Shown: piece after piece, positions 11,775 to 21,999 of the stretch
Layout: each line of letters starts with the position of its first letter
Position numbering within the stretch: the stretch's first letter is position 1
Source of the DNA: Kwoniella bestiolae CBS 10118
Taxonomy: Eukaryota > Basidiomycota > Tremellomycetes > Tremellales > Cryptococcaceae
DNA: 64,000 nucleotides
NCBI RefSeq assembly: GCF_000512585.2
Contig: NC_089241.1
Span: forward strand, 5,722,001-5,786,000
Direction: 5' to 3'
The notes under the pieces: model-generated
What the model was told of the DNA's origin: nothing
The model's database searches: none
Seen by the model: only the letters and a program-made list of their open reading frames with translations
Position numbers and translations under genes: made by a program

Positions 11775-13241
11775 ACTGGGACTTGTTTGTGTCTTGGTGG
11801 AGAGGTGAAATCTTTAGTTTATCAAATTGAACGCAATGGGATTTGGTGATGAGATGGGGGCGCCGCTGCCCGTAAGGGCCACCCTTTTTGTACCCGAAGG
11901 GACGTCGGAGGGGAATTGAGGTGGTGGAGCATCCTTCCACCATCAGTACGTAAATTGTAGGTGACGGGAATTCAAAATATGAGGTTTATGAATGGATCAA
12001 AAACCCGGGCTCGCAGGCAAAATTCGAACTCACAGGAAGAATGCCTTCGCGAAGCGATCTTCGCAACGACTTTGACAGCTCAAAGGGCTGATAACGCCAG
12101 GAGATCACTGCACGAAGCCGCTGCCTAGCATCGTGAAAGCGCGGGCTGTGTTTCGGAGTGAAAAACTGAGAATCCGAAAACATCATTGTGCCAACTCTTT
12201 CGAGGTCATACCATACTAGACCAGCCTCGTTTCACTCACTGCTGCAAGATCAAGTCTCACGATAGATTTGGCCCCAGATATCCTCAGCCGAGCAAGGATT
12301 GTTCATCCTTCAGAGTTTCGATTCTGTATGCAACCAAGACTCTCAACTTGGACGGATCCACAATAGTCAGCCCGACTTTGTCCGCCCCATAGCCTTTAGT
12401 GCACTTTGTGAGGATGTACCGAAAGTGAATAAATTTGCGTGTCTAAACGACTGCTGTGCGGTAAAAATGACACAGAGAAATGCTTGGGGTGAAGGCAGAT
12501 TTAGGTTCTCAATCGAGGTAGGTTTGGATTGCAGCGAACATAACATTTAACTTGTAGCTGATGTCTCCTGTTCACCTATATGGGACGGCGTCGAGCTCTC
12601 TTCGTTGTCCGGCTGGCTATCAAACCCTTTGCGAAACCAGCTTCGTGCATATAGAGAGCCCCATGTCTACAATCGGTGTCTGCATTTCGACATGGTTCGC
12701 ATCTTGCTACCACAGAGCGTTCCTCTAGTGCTACTGAGGCTCACTTCAGCCGCATGAGGATACAAGAAGCAATCTAATGAGAGCTCCCCCGGACTGCCGG
12801 AAGAAATGAGACTTGCATTTCCGGAAATGCGTGAGTGACAGAAGAAACTGTACCTACATAGGTTGACCCACAGAAGTATATAATCGGAATTGAAAATTAC
12901 ATCGAGTCAGTCGAGCACGAGAGAAGAGGTTCCTCGAGCCTTTTGATCATTTTTTGCTTGGCAGAAACTATATTCCCAGCAGACAGAACCTCATACGCGG
13001 GATGCATCTTCCAGCGCAGGTGGGCAATCATGTATGGAGCTTTGAATGATTCCAACTCAAAATATGATATGGACAAGTATATACCACCTTCCCCAAGTGA
13101 CATAAAACCCGTGTGACTTGACTACACTAGCTGCCCTGCCCTCAATCACCCAAATACACAAACAAAAAAGCTTTACTTGAATTGAGGAATATGCGAAGAG
13201 CCTTCGACATTTATCGAAAGATTCGCTCTTGTTTTGCCTAT
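11775..13241. other. Gene-poor spacer
   Basis: Nearly 1.5 kb without a convincing intact gene. It includes a possible decayed plus-strand relative of the small family at 12186-12550 (separate entry) and a 68-codon minus frame at 12897-13103 without recognisable motifs. Confidence 0.35.
12186..12550 (+). pseudogene. Possible decayed plus-strand relative of the small orphan family
   Basis: Two overlapping frames together give a Cys-rich stretch (FTHCCKIKS, KDCSSFRVSI), then after a frame change PDFVRPIAFSALCEDV and a terminal EGRFRFSIE followed by a GTAGGT donor-like site. The order Cys motif, PI-FS segment, FRF end resembles the minus-strand copies. The match is weak and could be chance. Confidence 0.2.
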
Positions 13242-13679
13242 TTAGTATTCGACGAATCTGAATCTATTCTGTTGGGATGGCATGCTGTGTTCTTGAGCGT
13301 GAGGATCGCGTTGAGTCTTGACTATGATTGAATGGAGTTTCCTACTTTTATTCAATGCTTGGCTGTGCAGAAGCGCTTTCTCATCTTTGGAGCAATCTTT
13401 GAAGTATCTGTGTTCGAGTACCACTTCGTCTTGACCGTTGGGAATCATCTCCAAGTACACCGTATCTGAATTGTCGCCGGTACGATGGATGTGCTGATGT
13501 GCTTGTGGGTCGATCGTATCCTGGTCTTCGTCATAGATTAAGCATCTGCAGGAGAACGGGGCTCCGTTTGGGCTACTGCTCTCTCCTTTAGTGCAGTGGT
13601 ACTCATTGCCAAAGTCTTGGCTGAATGCTGATTCAATCCATACAGAGGAGACTGCGAGGCTCGCGTCCGAAGAGGACAT
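13242..13679 (-). CDS. Small orphan family, copy 3
   Basis: Intronless, 145 residues from MSSSDASLAV to NRFRFVEY. It aligns with its neighbours at WIESAF...GNEYHC, PFSCRC, a His/Asp-rich middle (QAHQHIHRTGD), and RKLHSIIVK...QQNRFRF. The frame is open 72 codons further upstream, but siblings begin just before the I(D/E)xxF segment, so the ATG at 13679 is preferred. Longest member of the family; the HVLxP segment is diverged (VYLEMIPNG). Function unknown, no targeting signal seen. Confidence 0.6.
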   Translation of the reverse strand: MSSSDASLAVSSVWIESAFSQDFGNEYHCTKGESSSPNGAPFSCRCLIYDEDQDTIDPQAHQHIHRTGDNSDTVYLEMIPNGQDEVVLEHRYFKDCSKDEKALLHSQALNKSRKLHSIIVKTQRDPHAQEHSMPSQQNRFRFVEY

Positions 13680-14387
13680 AATCACTTGTCGTCGATAATG
13701 CTTGAAATGAGATGGAATCGACACTTCTAGGGGGCTCAGAATATAAACGTTGATGGCACATTCGGAAGAGCTCTCTCGCCACGGTGCACGGTATATCACG
13801 AAGTTAGTTAAGCTCATACTTCGCACTACACGGCGAGGCAGTCGAAATGCACGCAATGGACGGGCCCTTTGGCATATCGGAGTGTAGTCGAGCACAAGTG
13901 ACGTAAAAAGGTTCGCAGCCTTTGAGCCTTCGCTTCAACGTCATTCAAAAAGGAGGTGCTGCAAATGACAACCGGGTCCATCTGAAACGATCCTGCATGT
14001 GAAAAATGTCAGTAAACCTTTGTACCTTACGGAAACACATATCGGGGGCAGAGACATTCGAAGGCAGAGCTCTTAACTCGCTCACGGGTTTGCGGTCACA
14101 TCTCGATGGCCTATGAGACGTTAAAGAAGCCGTACATCTGCAGCTTTAGAAGGCCCCTTTTTATGCATCGCCTTGGAAGTTTAGTCGTACACAGTTTGAT
14201 AGTAGTGTGGAGGAAGCGAAACAATGCCTTCACGGACCGTCAATGAATTCAATACGACTCAAGTGAAAACTGTCACTGCAGCTGGCATCCATTGCTCAAT
14301 ATCTTGCCACACATGATCGGATAGTTTGATGGACCAATGCAGCCCACATATCACACTTCATGCATTTGTGCTGGGTAATTTAGCAAT
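13680..14387. other. Spacer between copies 3 and 4
   Basis: About 700 bases with no supported gene. It presumably contains the promoter of copy 3 on the minus strand. Confidence 0.4.
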
Positions 14388-14813
14388 CTACTCGATGACG
14401 AGCTTAAAAACGAAACCAGCAGACTGTGTCTCCTCTCGTTCCGGAGTGGAGTTGATGTTCACGTTGTCTCGCAAAATAATGGCACGCAGGGTGAAACGGT
14501 GACTTGATATACCCCTTGTTTGCCGATACGCCTCATTCAGAGAACACAAATGATGGTCTGAGAAATGTCCTTCCCGTGAAGAAAGAGCGACCGGTTCCCC
14601 GGGTCGCAGTACATGTCCAGCATTTTGTTGACTTCCTGCGACAGATTCGAGGATACAGCCGAATTTCGTGTTGTCCCATTCAAGAGGGACCTTGGTTTCG
14701 CCTCCGCTGGGAATTGCTGAGTTAGTGGAACATGTGAAATGACCTGGAGAAGAGGAGGTACCCAACTTTATCCTCCCGGGAATGGCGTAATTATCACGAG
14801 TGATGTCAGACAT
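14388..14813 (-). CDS. Small orphan family, copy 4
   Basis: Intronless, 141 residues from MSDITRDNYA to GFVFKLVIE. Family landmarks: GHFTC, TKFGCILESVAG, AGHVLRPGEPVALSS (the clearest HVLxP block), HFS, and FTLRAIILRD...SAGFVFK. The frame continues upstream of the ATG at 14813, but the family start lies here. The Cys spacing is wider than in copy 5 because of an insertion between the first and second Cys motifs. Function unknown. Confidence 0.6.
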   Translation of the reverse strand: MSDITRDNYAIPGRIKLGTSSSPGHFTCSTNSAIPSGGETKVPLEWDNTKFGCILESVAGSQQNAGHVLRPGEPVALSSREGHFSDHHLCSLNEAYRQTRGISSHRFTLRAIILRDNVNINSTPEREETQSAGFVFKLVIE

Positions 14814-16023
14814 GTTTTCAATTCTAGCGGTGGCTTGATAAATGAGGCGAAAATAAGGATCGAGAGCTGTGAAGAACAAGGAGAGTCGCCAGATAGATCA
14901 ATACTCCTCGATTATACATGGTAGTATACATATTGTATGTGTCGTCCGGGTCAATGCTAGACTACCGTGCGCACTAGGAGCAAGTACCGCATTGTACGCG
15001 GAGTTGCAAGCCCTTTGGAAGGAAAAAAATCCACATTGGGGAGGGTTTTCTTTTTCAAACATACACCACAAGTTTCCCTCCCTTATCGCCCTTTTCACCG
15101 CCCTGTAGTCAATGGTAGAATCATCGGTCTAGCCTCTGGCCTTTACAGAGAATTATCGAGCTATCGTAGCCGGCAAGTCTTTTTCCGGCTCAGATGTGGC
15201 ACCAACCTTATCGCCGGCTCTGAGTATGAAAGAGCGTGATAATCCTTTTAAGTGATGTGCGATAGAGCTTGAGTCAAACTTTTCTGTTGGTCAACGCATC
15301 GCGGCTGTTGAGGAGACCCATCCACCCATTCTCAAAGGCAGAATAATCCTTATGAGAGTAGTGCCAGCGACAATAACAGATGCGTCACACCACCTGTTGG
15401 CTCACTTACCATCCTGTTGTGGCACATGAGAAAAATCTGGCATCAATCTTGTGTTGTAGATACAAACGCGACTCGGCTCATATATTGCTCAGATCGTAGA
15501 TCCCAGTAACGTCCACAAAGCTGTTTAAGGCGACGTTGGTCGCTTGAGGTTTGGGAAAACTAAACAGTACCGAATAAGACCGCCCAATATATGTGGGCGC
15601 TTATAAGTGATGATTTCAAAGGATTACTCGGTATTACAGGGTCGGCCTACTTGGCAGTCACTCTTGTTACGCAGATCTCCCATGGATAGAAATTACAGAG
15701 CTTGGACGGAATGAGCGGTCCAACCCCCAGCCTGTGTGAAGAGGGGTAGACGGAACTCTCCGAAGGGGTAAATGCTGCTCAAGGAGAAGTGGACCTTCCA
15801 TGCGAAAGACTGCTCAATGTGGTTCCCATTCTCTATACGCTATAGGTTGTTAATTGGATCAGGCGATCACTGGTTTTTTAGCGAAACTCGAACGCGCAAT
15901 CATCCCATCTGTAGGGTTAAGGGAGTGATACCTTCGGAAGGAAGGAAGGACATTGCTCCAGGGAACAGAGGATGAATATCGTGGACGGGGATATGGACCA
16001 TAGAAAAATCAAAAGTCGAACTA
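14814..16023. other. Gene-poor spacer
   Basis: About 1.2 kb. Short overlapping frames on both strands near 14900-15240 show no family pattern. A GCCGG-containing inverted motif occurs near 15168-15214 (GCCGGCAAG / ATCGCCGGC). No gene supported. Confidence 0.35.
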
Positions 16024-16245
16024 CTAATCTGTAAAGCGAAATTGTTTGCGGCGCGGAGATCCACCATTGGTGGGCCATTTGTCCAGTTCAATGGCCGAAT
16101 CACAGTCCAACAGTAAACTTATGACGGTTTCACCGTCATATGGCGTCGGGAAAAGTTGAGTAGAAACTCCAATACTGTAATTCCAAGCGTCTCCGCTAAC
16201 ATTCGCATCATCATGCATACTGATATCCTTCTCTTTCATCAACAC
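16024..16245 (-). pseudogene. Small orphan family, 5'-truncated fragment
   Basis: A 74-codon frame whose C-terminal half (ETVISLLLDCDSAIELDKW...RRKQFRFTD) matches the last third of the intact copies: a hydrophobic strand, a spacer of similar length and a terminal FRF. The N-terminal Cys motifs and HVLxP block are missing. Only 83 bases separate it from the stop of the neighbouring copy at 16329, too little to hold the missing part, so it looks like a 3' remnant left by a tandem rearrangement. Confidence 0.45.
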
Positions 16246-16328
16246 AAAATCCCTGACTCATAAAGGATGACTAGTTGTGGGATCTGTATACAATGGGGCA
16301 AGTCACCAAGAATAAAACCCTATTACAT

Positions 16329-16688
16329 TCAGGCTTTATCCCTAACAAACCAGAACTTGTTGACTTGTGCTGTGCCGCTATTGAAGGCATTAGTATTCTC
16401 GGCTGAAATTGACTCCAACCTAACTTTTCGTGGCTCTACCTTTGCCCAAATACCCGAACAAATTGTGCTCCTCATCGCACTCGAGAAGATGTCGCTCGCG
16501 GCTGTGATGGGCTTAGTGCTTTTCGGTTCGAGAACATGTTGTGAATTGTCGTCCGTTCCCGCCGCAGCTTCCATATGACAAGGAAACTCGGTTATCCAAG
16601 GGGCACTGGTATCGGTGTTGACAGAACACATATACTCTCGATCCAGCGTGTGTCTGAACGTGCTTTTAAGATCTACGGCTTTGGGCAT
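16329..16688 (-). CDS. Small orphan family, copy 5
   Basis: Intronless, 120 residues from MPKAVDLKSTF to NKFWFVRDKA, the shortest intact copy. It shows the family pattern most plainly: DREYMC, then TEFPCHMEAAAG 13 residues later, SQHVLEP, KPITAASDIFS, RKVRLESISAE and NKFWF. The frame is open upstream to 16823, so a longer start is possible. A TATATAAAG-like element lies about 160 bases upstream on the coding strand (near 16842-16850). Function unknown. Confidence 0.6.
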   Translation of the reverse strand: MPKAVDLKSTFRHTLDREYMCSVNTDTSAPWITEFPCHMEAAAGTDDNSQHVLEPKSTKPITAASDIFSSAMRSTICSGIWAKVEPRKVRLESISAENTNAFNSGTAQVNKFWFVRDKA

Positions 16689-17247
16689 GTTTACGGCTCT
16701 TGGTGGATTCAGAAGATCCAAATCTATGGGGGTTGATTGTGTGAACAGGTCGTTGGAGCGATTTGACACGGATGAAGGGTGATAGAGTCGGGCCGAATAT
16801 GATCGGGAGTAGGGAATAACCATCAGTACATATGCGATACGCTTTATATATTCGAAAATGAGATCTCATTTGGGCACCACCGCGATTGAGCCCATGTTGG
16901 TCGGTCAAATCGTTCGCCGCACAATGCGCCCGCTCGACGAACGCCGCAAAGGAAATGCCGAAAGCTCGTTGAGGACTATCGTGCGAAAGCGCGGCCACCA
17001 TCATGACTCCGCTTTGCCTATTGACAACCGAATTGATCAAACAACAGGAAAGCGACCAACATCTTCATTATCACCGCCTTTTTCCTGATCTCTTATCCCA
17101 GTGACGTTTGACCTTTGTCGAAGATGACCCTAGCCCGGGACACCTTCCCTTCAACATGGGGCACAGCCCTTGTCGGAGCGGACTGCGTCTCGAAAGATCC
17201 TCGGAAGGATTTGACTGGGCTACGAGAGTTTCCGTCTCAGATATGGC
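16689..17247. promoter_or_regulatory. Spacer upstream of copy 5 and downstream of GT61
   Basis: 560 bases with a CGAATATATAAAGCG block near 16842-16856 on the minus strand that could act as a TATA element for copy 5. Otherwise only antisense frames. Confidence 0.35.
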
Positions 17248-19554
17248 TCAACCGGACCTTGCATCCGAGCGGAAATGATATCCTTTCTTAGCTTCAGACG
17301 AAGGTGGAGTAGCTGACTTGAAGCTCGGTAGCTCGGCCCATCCCTCGTCTATCCCAATCGTCCAGAAGATCCCGGGACCGACTGGTCCAGTAATTCGCTC
17401 AGACCGCTCAATCGCCGGTGTTTCAGTGTCGCGTTGAGCCTTAGTATTAGATAACATACTGTTTGCATCTAGTCGGAGTACAACCGCCGCTGAAACCGCG
17501 GACCAGCTTTCAGGCGGAGCGACAACAGTGTCCTGTGTGTCCGTCGTCCCCAAGCCGATCATTCTAGCATTCCATCTATCCTCTGCTGGAGCCAGGACAC
17601 GAAGACATCTACGTTGAGCTGCAATACGACAGACCTGACGTGAGCAATTCTTGTCGTGGGCTGAGCGAATAGCAGGACAAGCTTACAGGGAATCTCGAAC
17701 CGTCATGCAGCCTTGACCCTTCACCTCCGTTTTCAGGTTCCCACTGATCTGAAGGCATGGTCTGGTTTTCCCGCTATAAGATCAGATGAGGCGTCAGTAT
17801 CGGATTCACATCTAACGCATGGCTATAATACTCGCCCATATTATATGCTGATGACCCAGAACGTCACTTATGGGTGCATAATCGTAGGCGAACGTCTGAG
17901 GGGGAAAGCACTGTTCATCGCACGAATGTTCAGTACGATTCAAGTGGAAATGATACGGGAAGCATAAAATGTAAGCGCTCACCTCTATCACAATCCCACC
18001 TGTCGGCATCCACATCTCATGGGTGAGTCCATTCCCATGAACACCGAATATGATCTATTGGCATCCACAGCATGTCAGTCCGTGACAGGGGAGGCTTTGC
18101 AAGAGAGTGCACTTACATCCGCATCTGCAAACAACGCAAACTGATCCCTTCGACTCAGCTCCTCCAACTTCGCATCTATTATGACCGCCTTCCCACTCTT
18201 CTCTATACCCCTCAAGGCGCTCAGCAAATCTTGATGAACACTGTCTTCGAATTTCCTATCACTCCCTTGTCTGTCCACATATACCGCTTTGACCTTTTTC
18301 CTATCTATACTTAAGCCGGGAGAACGTCGTTTTACGATAGGGATGTTATAATGACTTAAGAAGTGCTCTCTCATGGGCGAAAGAGATTGAGGGGATGGGA
18401 CGAGTTTGTAGGCGTCCAGAGCCATCTTGTACCATTTCCTGCCCAGGGGATTATTACGGTGTGAGGTATCCCTGTCCGCTATCAATACTGCGGCGAAGGT
18501 GAATATGGTCAGAAAGGTAAACAGGGGAAGAAGGCCGATTTGACTAGACTCACTTCGTTCGAAGTATACCCACTGCTTCGCACTTGTCAGGTCCCTCCAT
18601 CCCTGTGGGTCGATAATACCTATTGCCAATGAAAGAGTGTTAGCATCTTGATTGCCCATCTTGCTGAGTTACAGTATGAAACCTGAGGGTTTATCCGACT
18701 CACCCTCTTTCCCCACCATCCCTTCCGCTACGGCCCTACTCAACCCATCTTTCCTCCCATCTTCCCAATGCCATTCCCAAGCTACCACTATCCTACTCGG
18801 TATGATCCCCGGTTCCGCCAGCCCACCAGATTTCCATGATACCTGATCCTGATCTTGCCCCCTCGAGTCCGAGTTTGAGTCATGCAAGTTCAGTCTTCTT
18901 CCGAGACCTTTATATACGTTCCATGGTTTCTTGTATTCCGAGGGTATAGGCGATGTAATGGAAGATAGCACGCTTATAGATCCGAGGATGATTTCGGAGG
19001 CGAAGTGATAATACATGAAGTAACCAGACCATGAGCCTGGCCAACCGTCGTTCAGAAATACTATTACAAGGTAAGCGTAAGCTTATCGACATCCGCAGTC
19101 TTTTGGTTTTCGCCATCCGCAGCAAACAAAGACTTACAGGTCGTCCCTGACATCTGTACCACCTCGAGATCCCCTCCGACTTCAGAGGGCTTTGGCCCAT
19201 TAGATCCCCCTGGAATGGTCACCAGATGACTCACGCCATCATGTATCTCCACTTCTCCTGTCAGGGGGTAGGCCGGGGCGGCAGTAATCACTCGCTCTGT
19301 TGGAGGTAGGTCCGCACCAGATCCACCGCCGATCATATCTGGAGCCATCATCCATTATCCAGATCAGCGTTGGACTGGGGTTTCTGAGCACAAGAGGATG
19401 ACTCACAGAACGTTCGGTCGTTATACCACACATTGTCCAACACTGTATACCCTGGTAAACCCCCTACGAAATTTGTTGATCCTTGACTTCGAAAGGTGAT
19501 ATTTGCGTTCGAGATATAAGGAGTTTTCACAGGAGTGGTGAGAGCTGCGCCCAT
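17248..19554 (-). CDS. GT61-family glycosyltransferase
   Basis: Probable Golgi/ER glycosyltransferase of family GT61 (DUF563), the group that includes xylosyl- and arabinosyltransferases. Diagnostic pieces: TNFVGGLPGYTVLDNVWYND near the N-terminus; GSWSGYFMYYHFASEIILGS; VKAVYVDRQGSDRKFEDSVH; then the hallmark IIFGVHGNGLTHEMWMPTG and, after an intron, TFAYDYAPISDVLGHQHI. About nine introns. The reading frame continues past the usual GT61 end through ENQTMPSDQWEPENGG and an Ala/Ser/Thr-rich tail to the stop at 17248; those last exons are less certain. A membrane anchor is expected. The MGAALTT start lacks one, but an upstream exon from an ATG at 19669 (hydrophobic MFCFLNFFY, donor TCG|GTGCGC, acceptor ending 19557) would join in frame and supply a short one. 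In related yeasts such enzymes act on capsule or secreted glycans; the acceptor here is unknown. Confidence 0.8.
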
Positions 19555-19995
19555 AGTCTGATGTCACCCATTCGGAGCAAATGAGTACGATGTCTGTATT
19601 TGTTCAAGAAGTGAAGCGCACCGAATAGAAAAAATTCAAGAAACAGAACATACATTTGTTAGTTGACATGATTGTAAGCCCTTGCAGGTGTTACCGTAAA
19701 CACACATTGACCTGAAAAGCCAAAAGCATTTTGTATGCAAGTCTCGTGGTGCGCTCCTTGATACAAATGAGGCACCGAAGCTTTAAAGCGTTAGGATGGA
19801 TGAGAAGGACGGCTTGGAGCAAAGGAATGCCTGTAGTCAGTACAGTGGTCGTATTTAGTAAGTTTTCAGGATAAATCAAAACAGAATCTCAGGGCGGAGA
19901 GAGGGCTTAAGCGCCAAGACGGGGATGATCCCAGCATGGGGTATAATTAATCGACCTTTACATGAATTCATCTTCAACACTGCTTGGTGCGTACT
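19555..19995. promoter_or_regulatory. Upstream region of GT61 and 3' region of the first DUF7918-like gene
   Basis: No separate gene supported. It may contain a short 5' exon of the GT61 gene starting at 19669. Confidence 0.35.
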
Positions 19996-21470
19996 TTAAA
20001 CAACAGTTCTCGTATCATCTCTTTCTCTCAACGACTTCAATATGTTCATCTTGTGGTTCGTCTCCGCTACTTCATGTCTCAGCTTCCTGTTCTGAGCGAT
20101 CAATCGTTTGTTCATATCCTAAACGACCCAGTGTCAGTAGACCGGCAGACTTACTTCGGCTAGCAGCGACTCACCTCACTACGCTTCAATCTCGCTTTCA
20201 ATATGTCCAGCTGGTGCAAGATGTCACCCTCCTCCTCGCTATCCACATCCTCCGCGTCTCTTCTTCTCTTTCTCCGGCTGGACAGATCTGGCAGAGGGTA
20301 TACTGGATCTGATGGTGGAGCAGGGATGCGATCGGCTGGTATAAATACGTCGCAGAGCAGACTATCGTGAGATCACTGATTCATTGGGGAAGCGGAACGA
20401 CGTACGTATCAATCCATACTCTACCAGTGTCTCTCGTGTTTGAAGCTATTTCAAACGTAAGCTGCCAGCCTTACTCGTTCTGGAGCGAACTCACAATGAA
20501 GTGGAAGGAATAGAAACAAGGCTCATCAGCCTTCTCGGCAAACATCATCGGTCTGGTTATCTTTCGTTGGCTGGTGACCGGATCGCTTGCACTGCGAGTA
20601 TATCTATCAGTGATACGCACGACCTGCCCAGGACATCTCATCACCCACTAGATCGATCGTGTCGAACTGTGAATATAGAAACATGATCGTCACCTCAATT
20701 CGCCGTACCCGCATTTACTTACTCTTCTTTCCCATCCCCTTCCAGCAGCTTAGCAACAGTCTCAACTTGCTCAGACCTATCTGCAGTAGCGTCTCCCAGG
20801 GGTATCTACAACCCTCTTGAAAGGACGAGATCAATCCTGCCTACATGGTTACTATCTTCTTCCTCTTCCCCACCCGTGATCGACCTTCCTCCAGCGATAT
20901 TCTCCTGCAACACAGTCACTCAGATTACGGCTGAGTCATCCTTACGGCTAGTGCCGAATGATGGATCTCAACTCACAATTGGACCAAACCTCATCTTACA
21001 TTTCACAAAGTCCTCTCCTTTCTTCATCAACATCGAATCAACCCTGTGTTCCCTCGCGTCTGGATTCCAATAACTACCGCTCAGTCTGTGCCCGTCGATG
21101 AAGCATGCTGCTCGCCAGTCGTCGGAACGGGATCTGGTGAAGGTCGGGGACATCTCGATGGTGATTGCGAACGGCTAGGGAAAAAATTGTGAGAGGTGGA
21201 AGTCAGCATTCATGATCTGACACGCCGGAGATGCTTCGGCACATCAAATCAAAAAGAGGGAGAAGAGCAGACTTACGGCCCCCTTCTGGACTTCAAGGTA
21301 GCAGAAAGAAGACTTCGTACCATCTTCTTTACTTAGATGATGATACCCATGTTCACCTATGGAACCGAGAGTGAGTGGCAAATCCACCATTCAACAAGCA
21401 AAGACAACTTACGAAATGGCAACCCCGTGTCCGTGTTCTCGATACTAGCCTGTAACACCCCAAGCTGCAT
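19996..21470 (-). CDS. DUF7918-like paralogue 1 (divergent)
   Basis: Member of the repeated family filling 20-33.5 and 48-54 kb. Exon 1 is short (MQLGVLQ), exon 2 gives ASIENTDTGLPF, then GEHGYHHLSKEDGTKSSFCYLEVQKG, the equivalent of the EYQV...CFLET block of the others. Next come PFAITIEMSPTF..., AACFIDGHRLSG (the xVDG strand) and KMRFGPI. The C-terminal part has a basic cluster (SSRRKRRRDAEDVDSEEE) and a short coiled coil (KRLIAQNRKLRHEVAETNHK). The stop at 19996 follows DTRTVV, so the V/I-D-L-T tail found in other copies is absent. About seven introns. The basic cluster suggests a nuclear protein; molecular role unknown. Confidence 0.6.
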
Positions 21471-21999
21471 TGTGAGCAAGTTGATCAACATTGTAAGGAT
21501 CACCAAGTACTATGACTATACGTTTCGAATACGAGTGGACTGACCCTGAAGGTATAAGCAGGTCGAGTCTGAGATATCATCTGGGGGTTGTGTTATATCT
21601 GTATGGTGGAAAGAAGGAGGGTCACGTCGATGTCGAATGGGAAGATAAGAGAACAATAAGAAAAGATGAGGAATGATGGATGATGGTTTCATCTGGTACA
21701 GTGAGTAATAGATGGATACACCATCACCACGAGGTTGGGCTGTGATTACTACTTTTGATGGAAAAGCATAACAAATCACACTAAAATTACATACACACAA
21801 GGGGTCCTTCCCGCATCAATCTCACCATCATCACTATCATCATCGTCAAAGATACACTGTATACTCCATCTCATCCATTGATCACAAGACAAGAACTACA
21901 GATCATAGAAAAAATATCAACCTCGACACGACTAGATTCCCCTCGAGCTCAAACTCATCGATCGATATCCTACAAGATAGCCTCTCTACAAGAGAGCTG
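21471..21999. other. Spacer between paralogues 1 and 2
   Basis: About 530 bases, promoter of paralogue 1 and 3' end of paralogue 2. No gene supported. Confidence 0.4.

Noticed and set aside
11995..12040. TTCGAA-containing stretch reminiscent of a tRNA T-loop
   Set aside because: The five-base stem around the loop does not pair and no anticodon or acceptor stem can be folded; TTCGAA is also a palindrome and occurs by chance.
12897..13103. 68-codon minus frame considered as another small-family copy
   Set aside because: Lacks the EYxC, FxC, HVLxP and terminal FxF landmarks.
9918..16688. Idea that the small family is simply a truncated form of the DUF7918-like family
   Set aside because: Both end in an FxF strand and share Cys-bearing strands, but the order and spacing (about 25 versus 80 residues between the last two strands) do not fit, and the intron pattern differs. 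A distant link cannot be excluded without profile or structure comparison.
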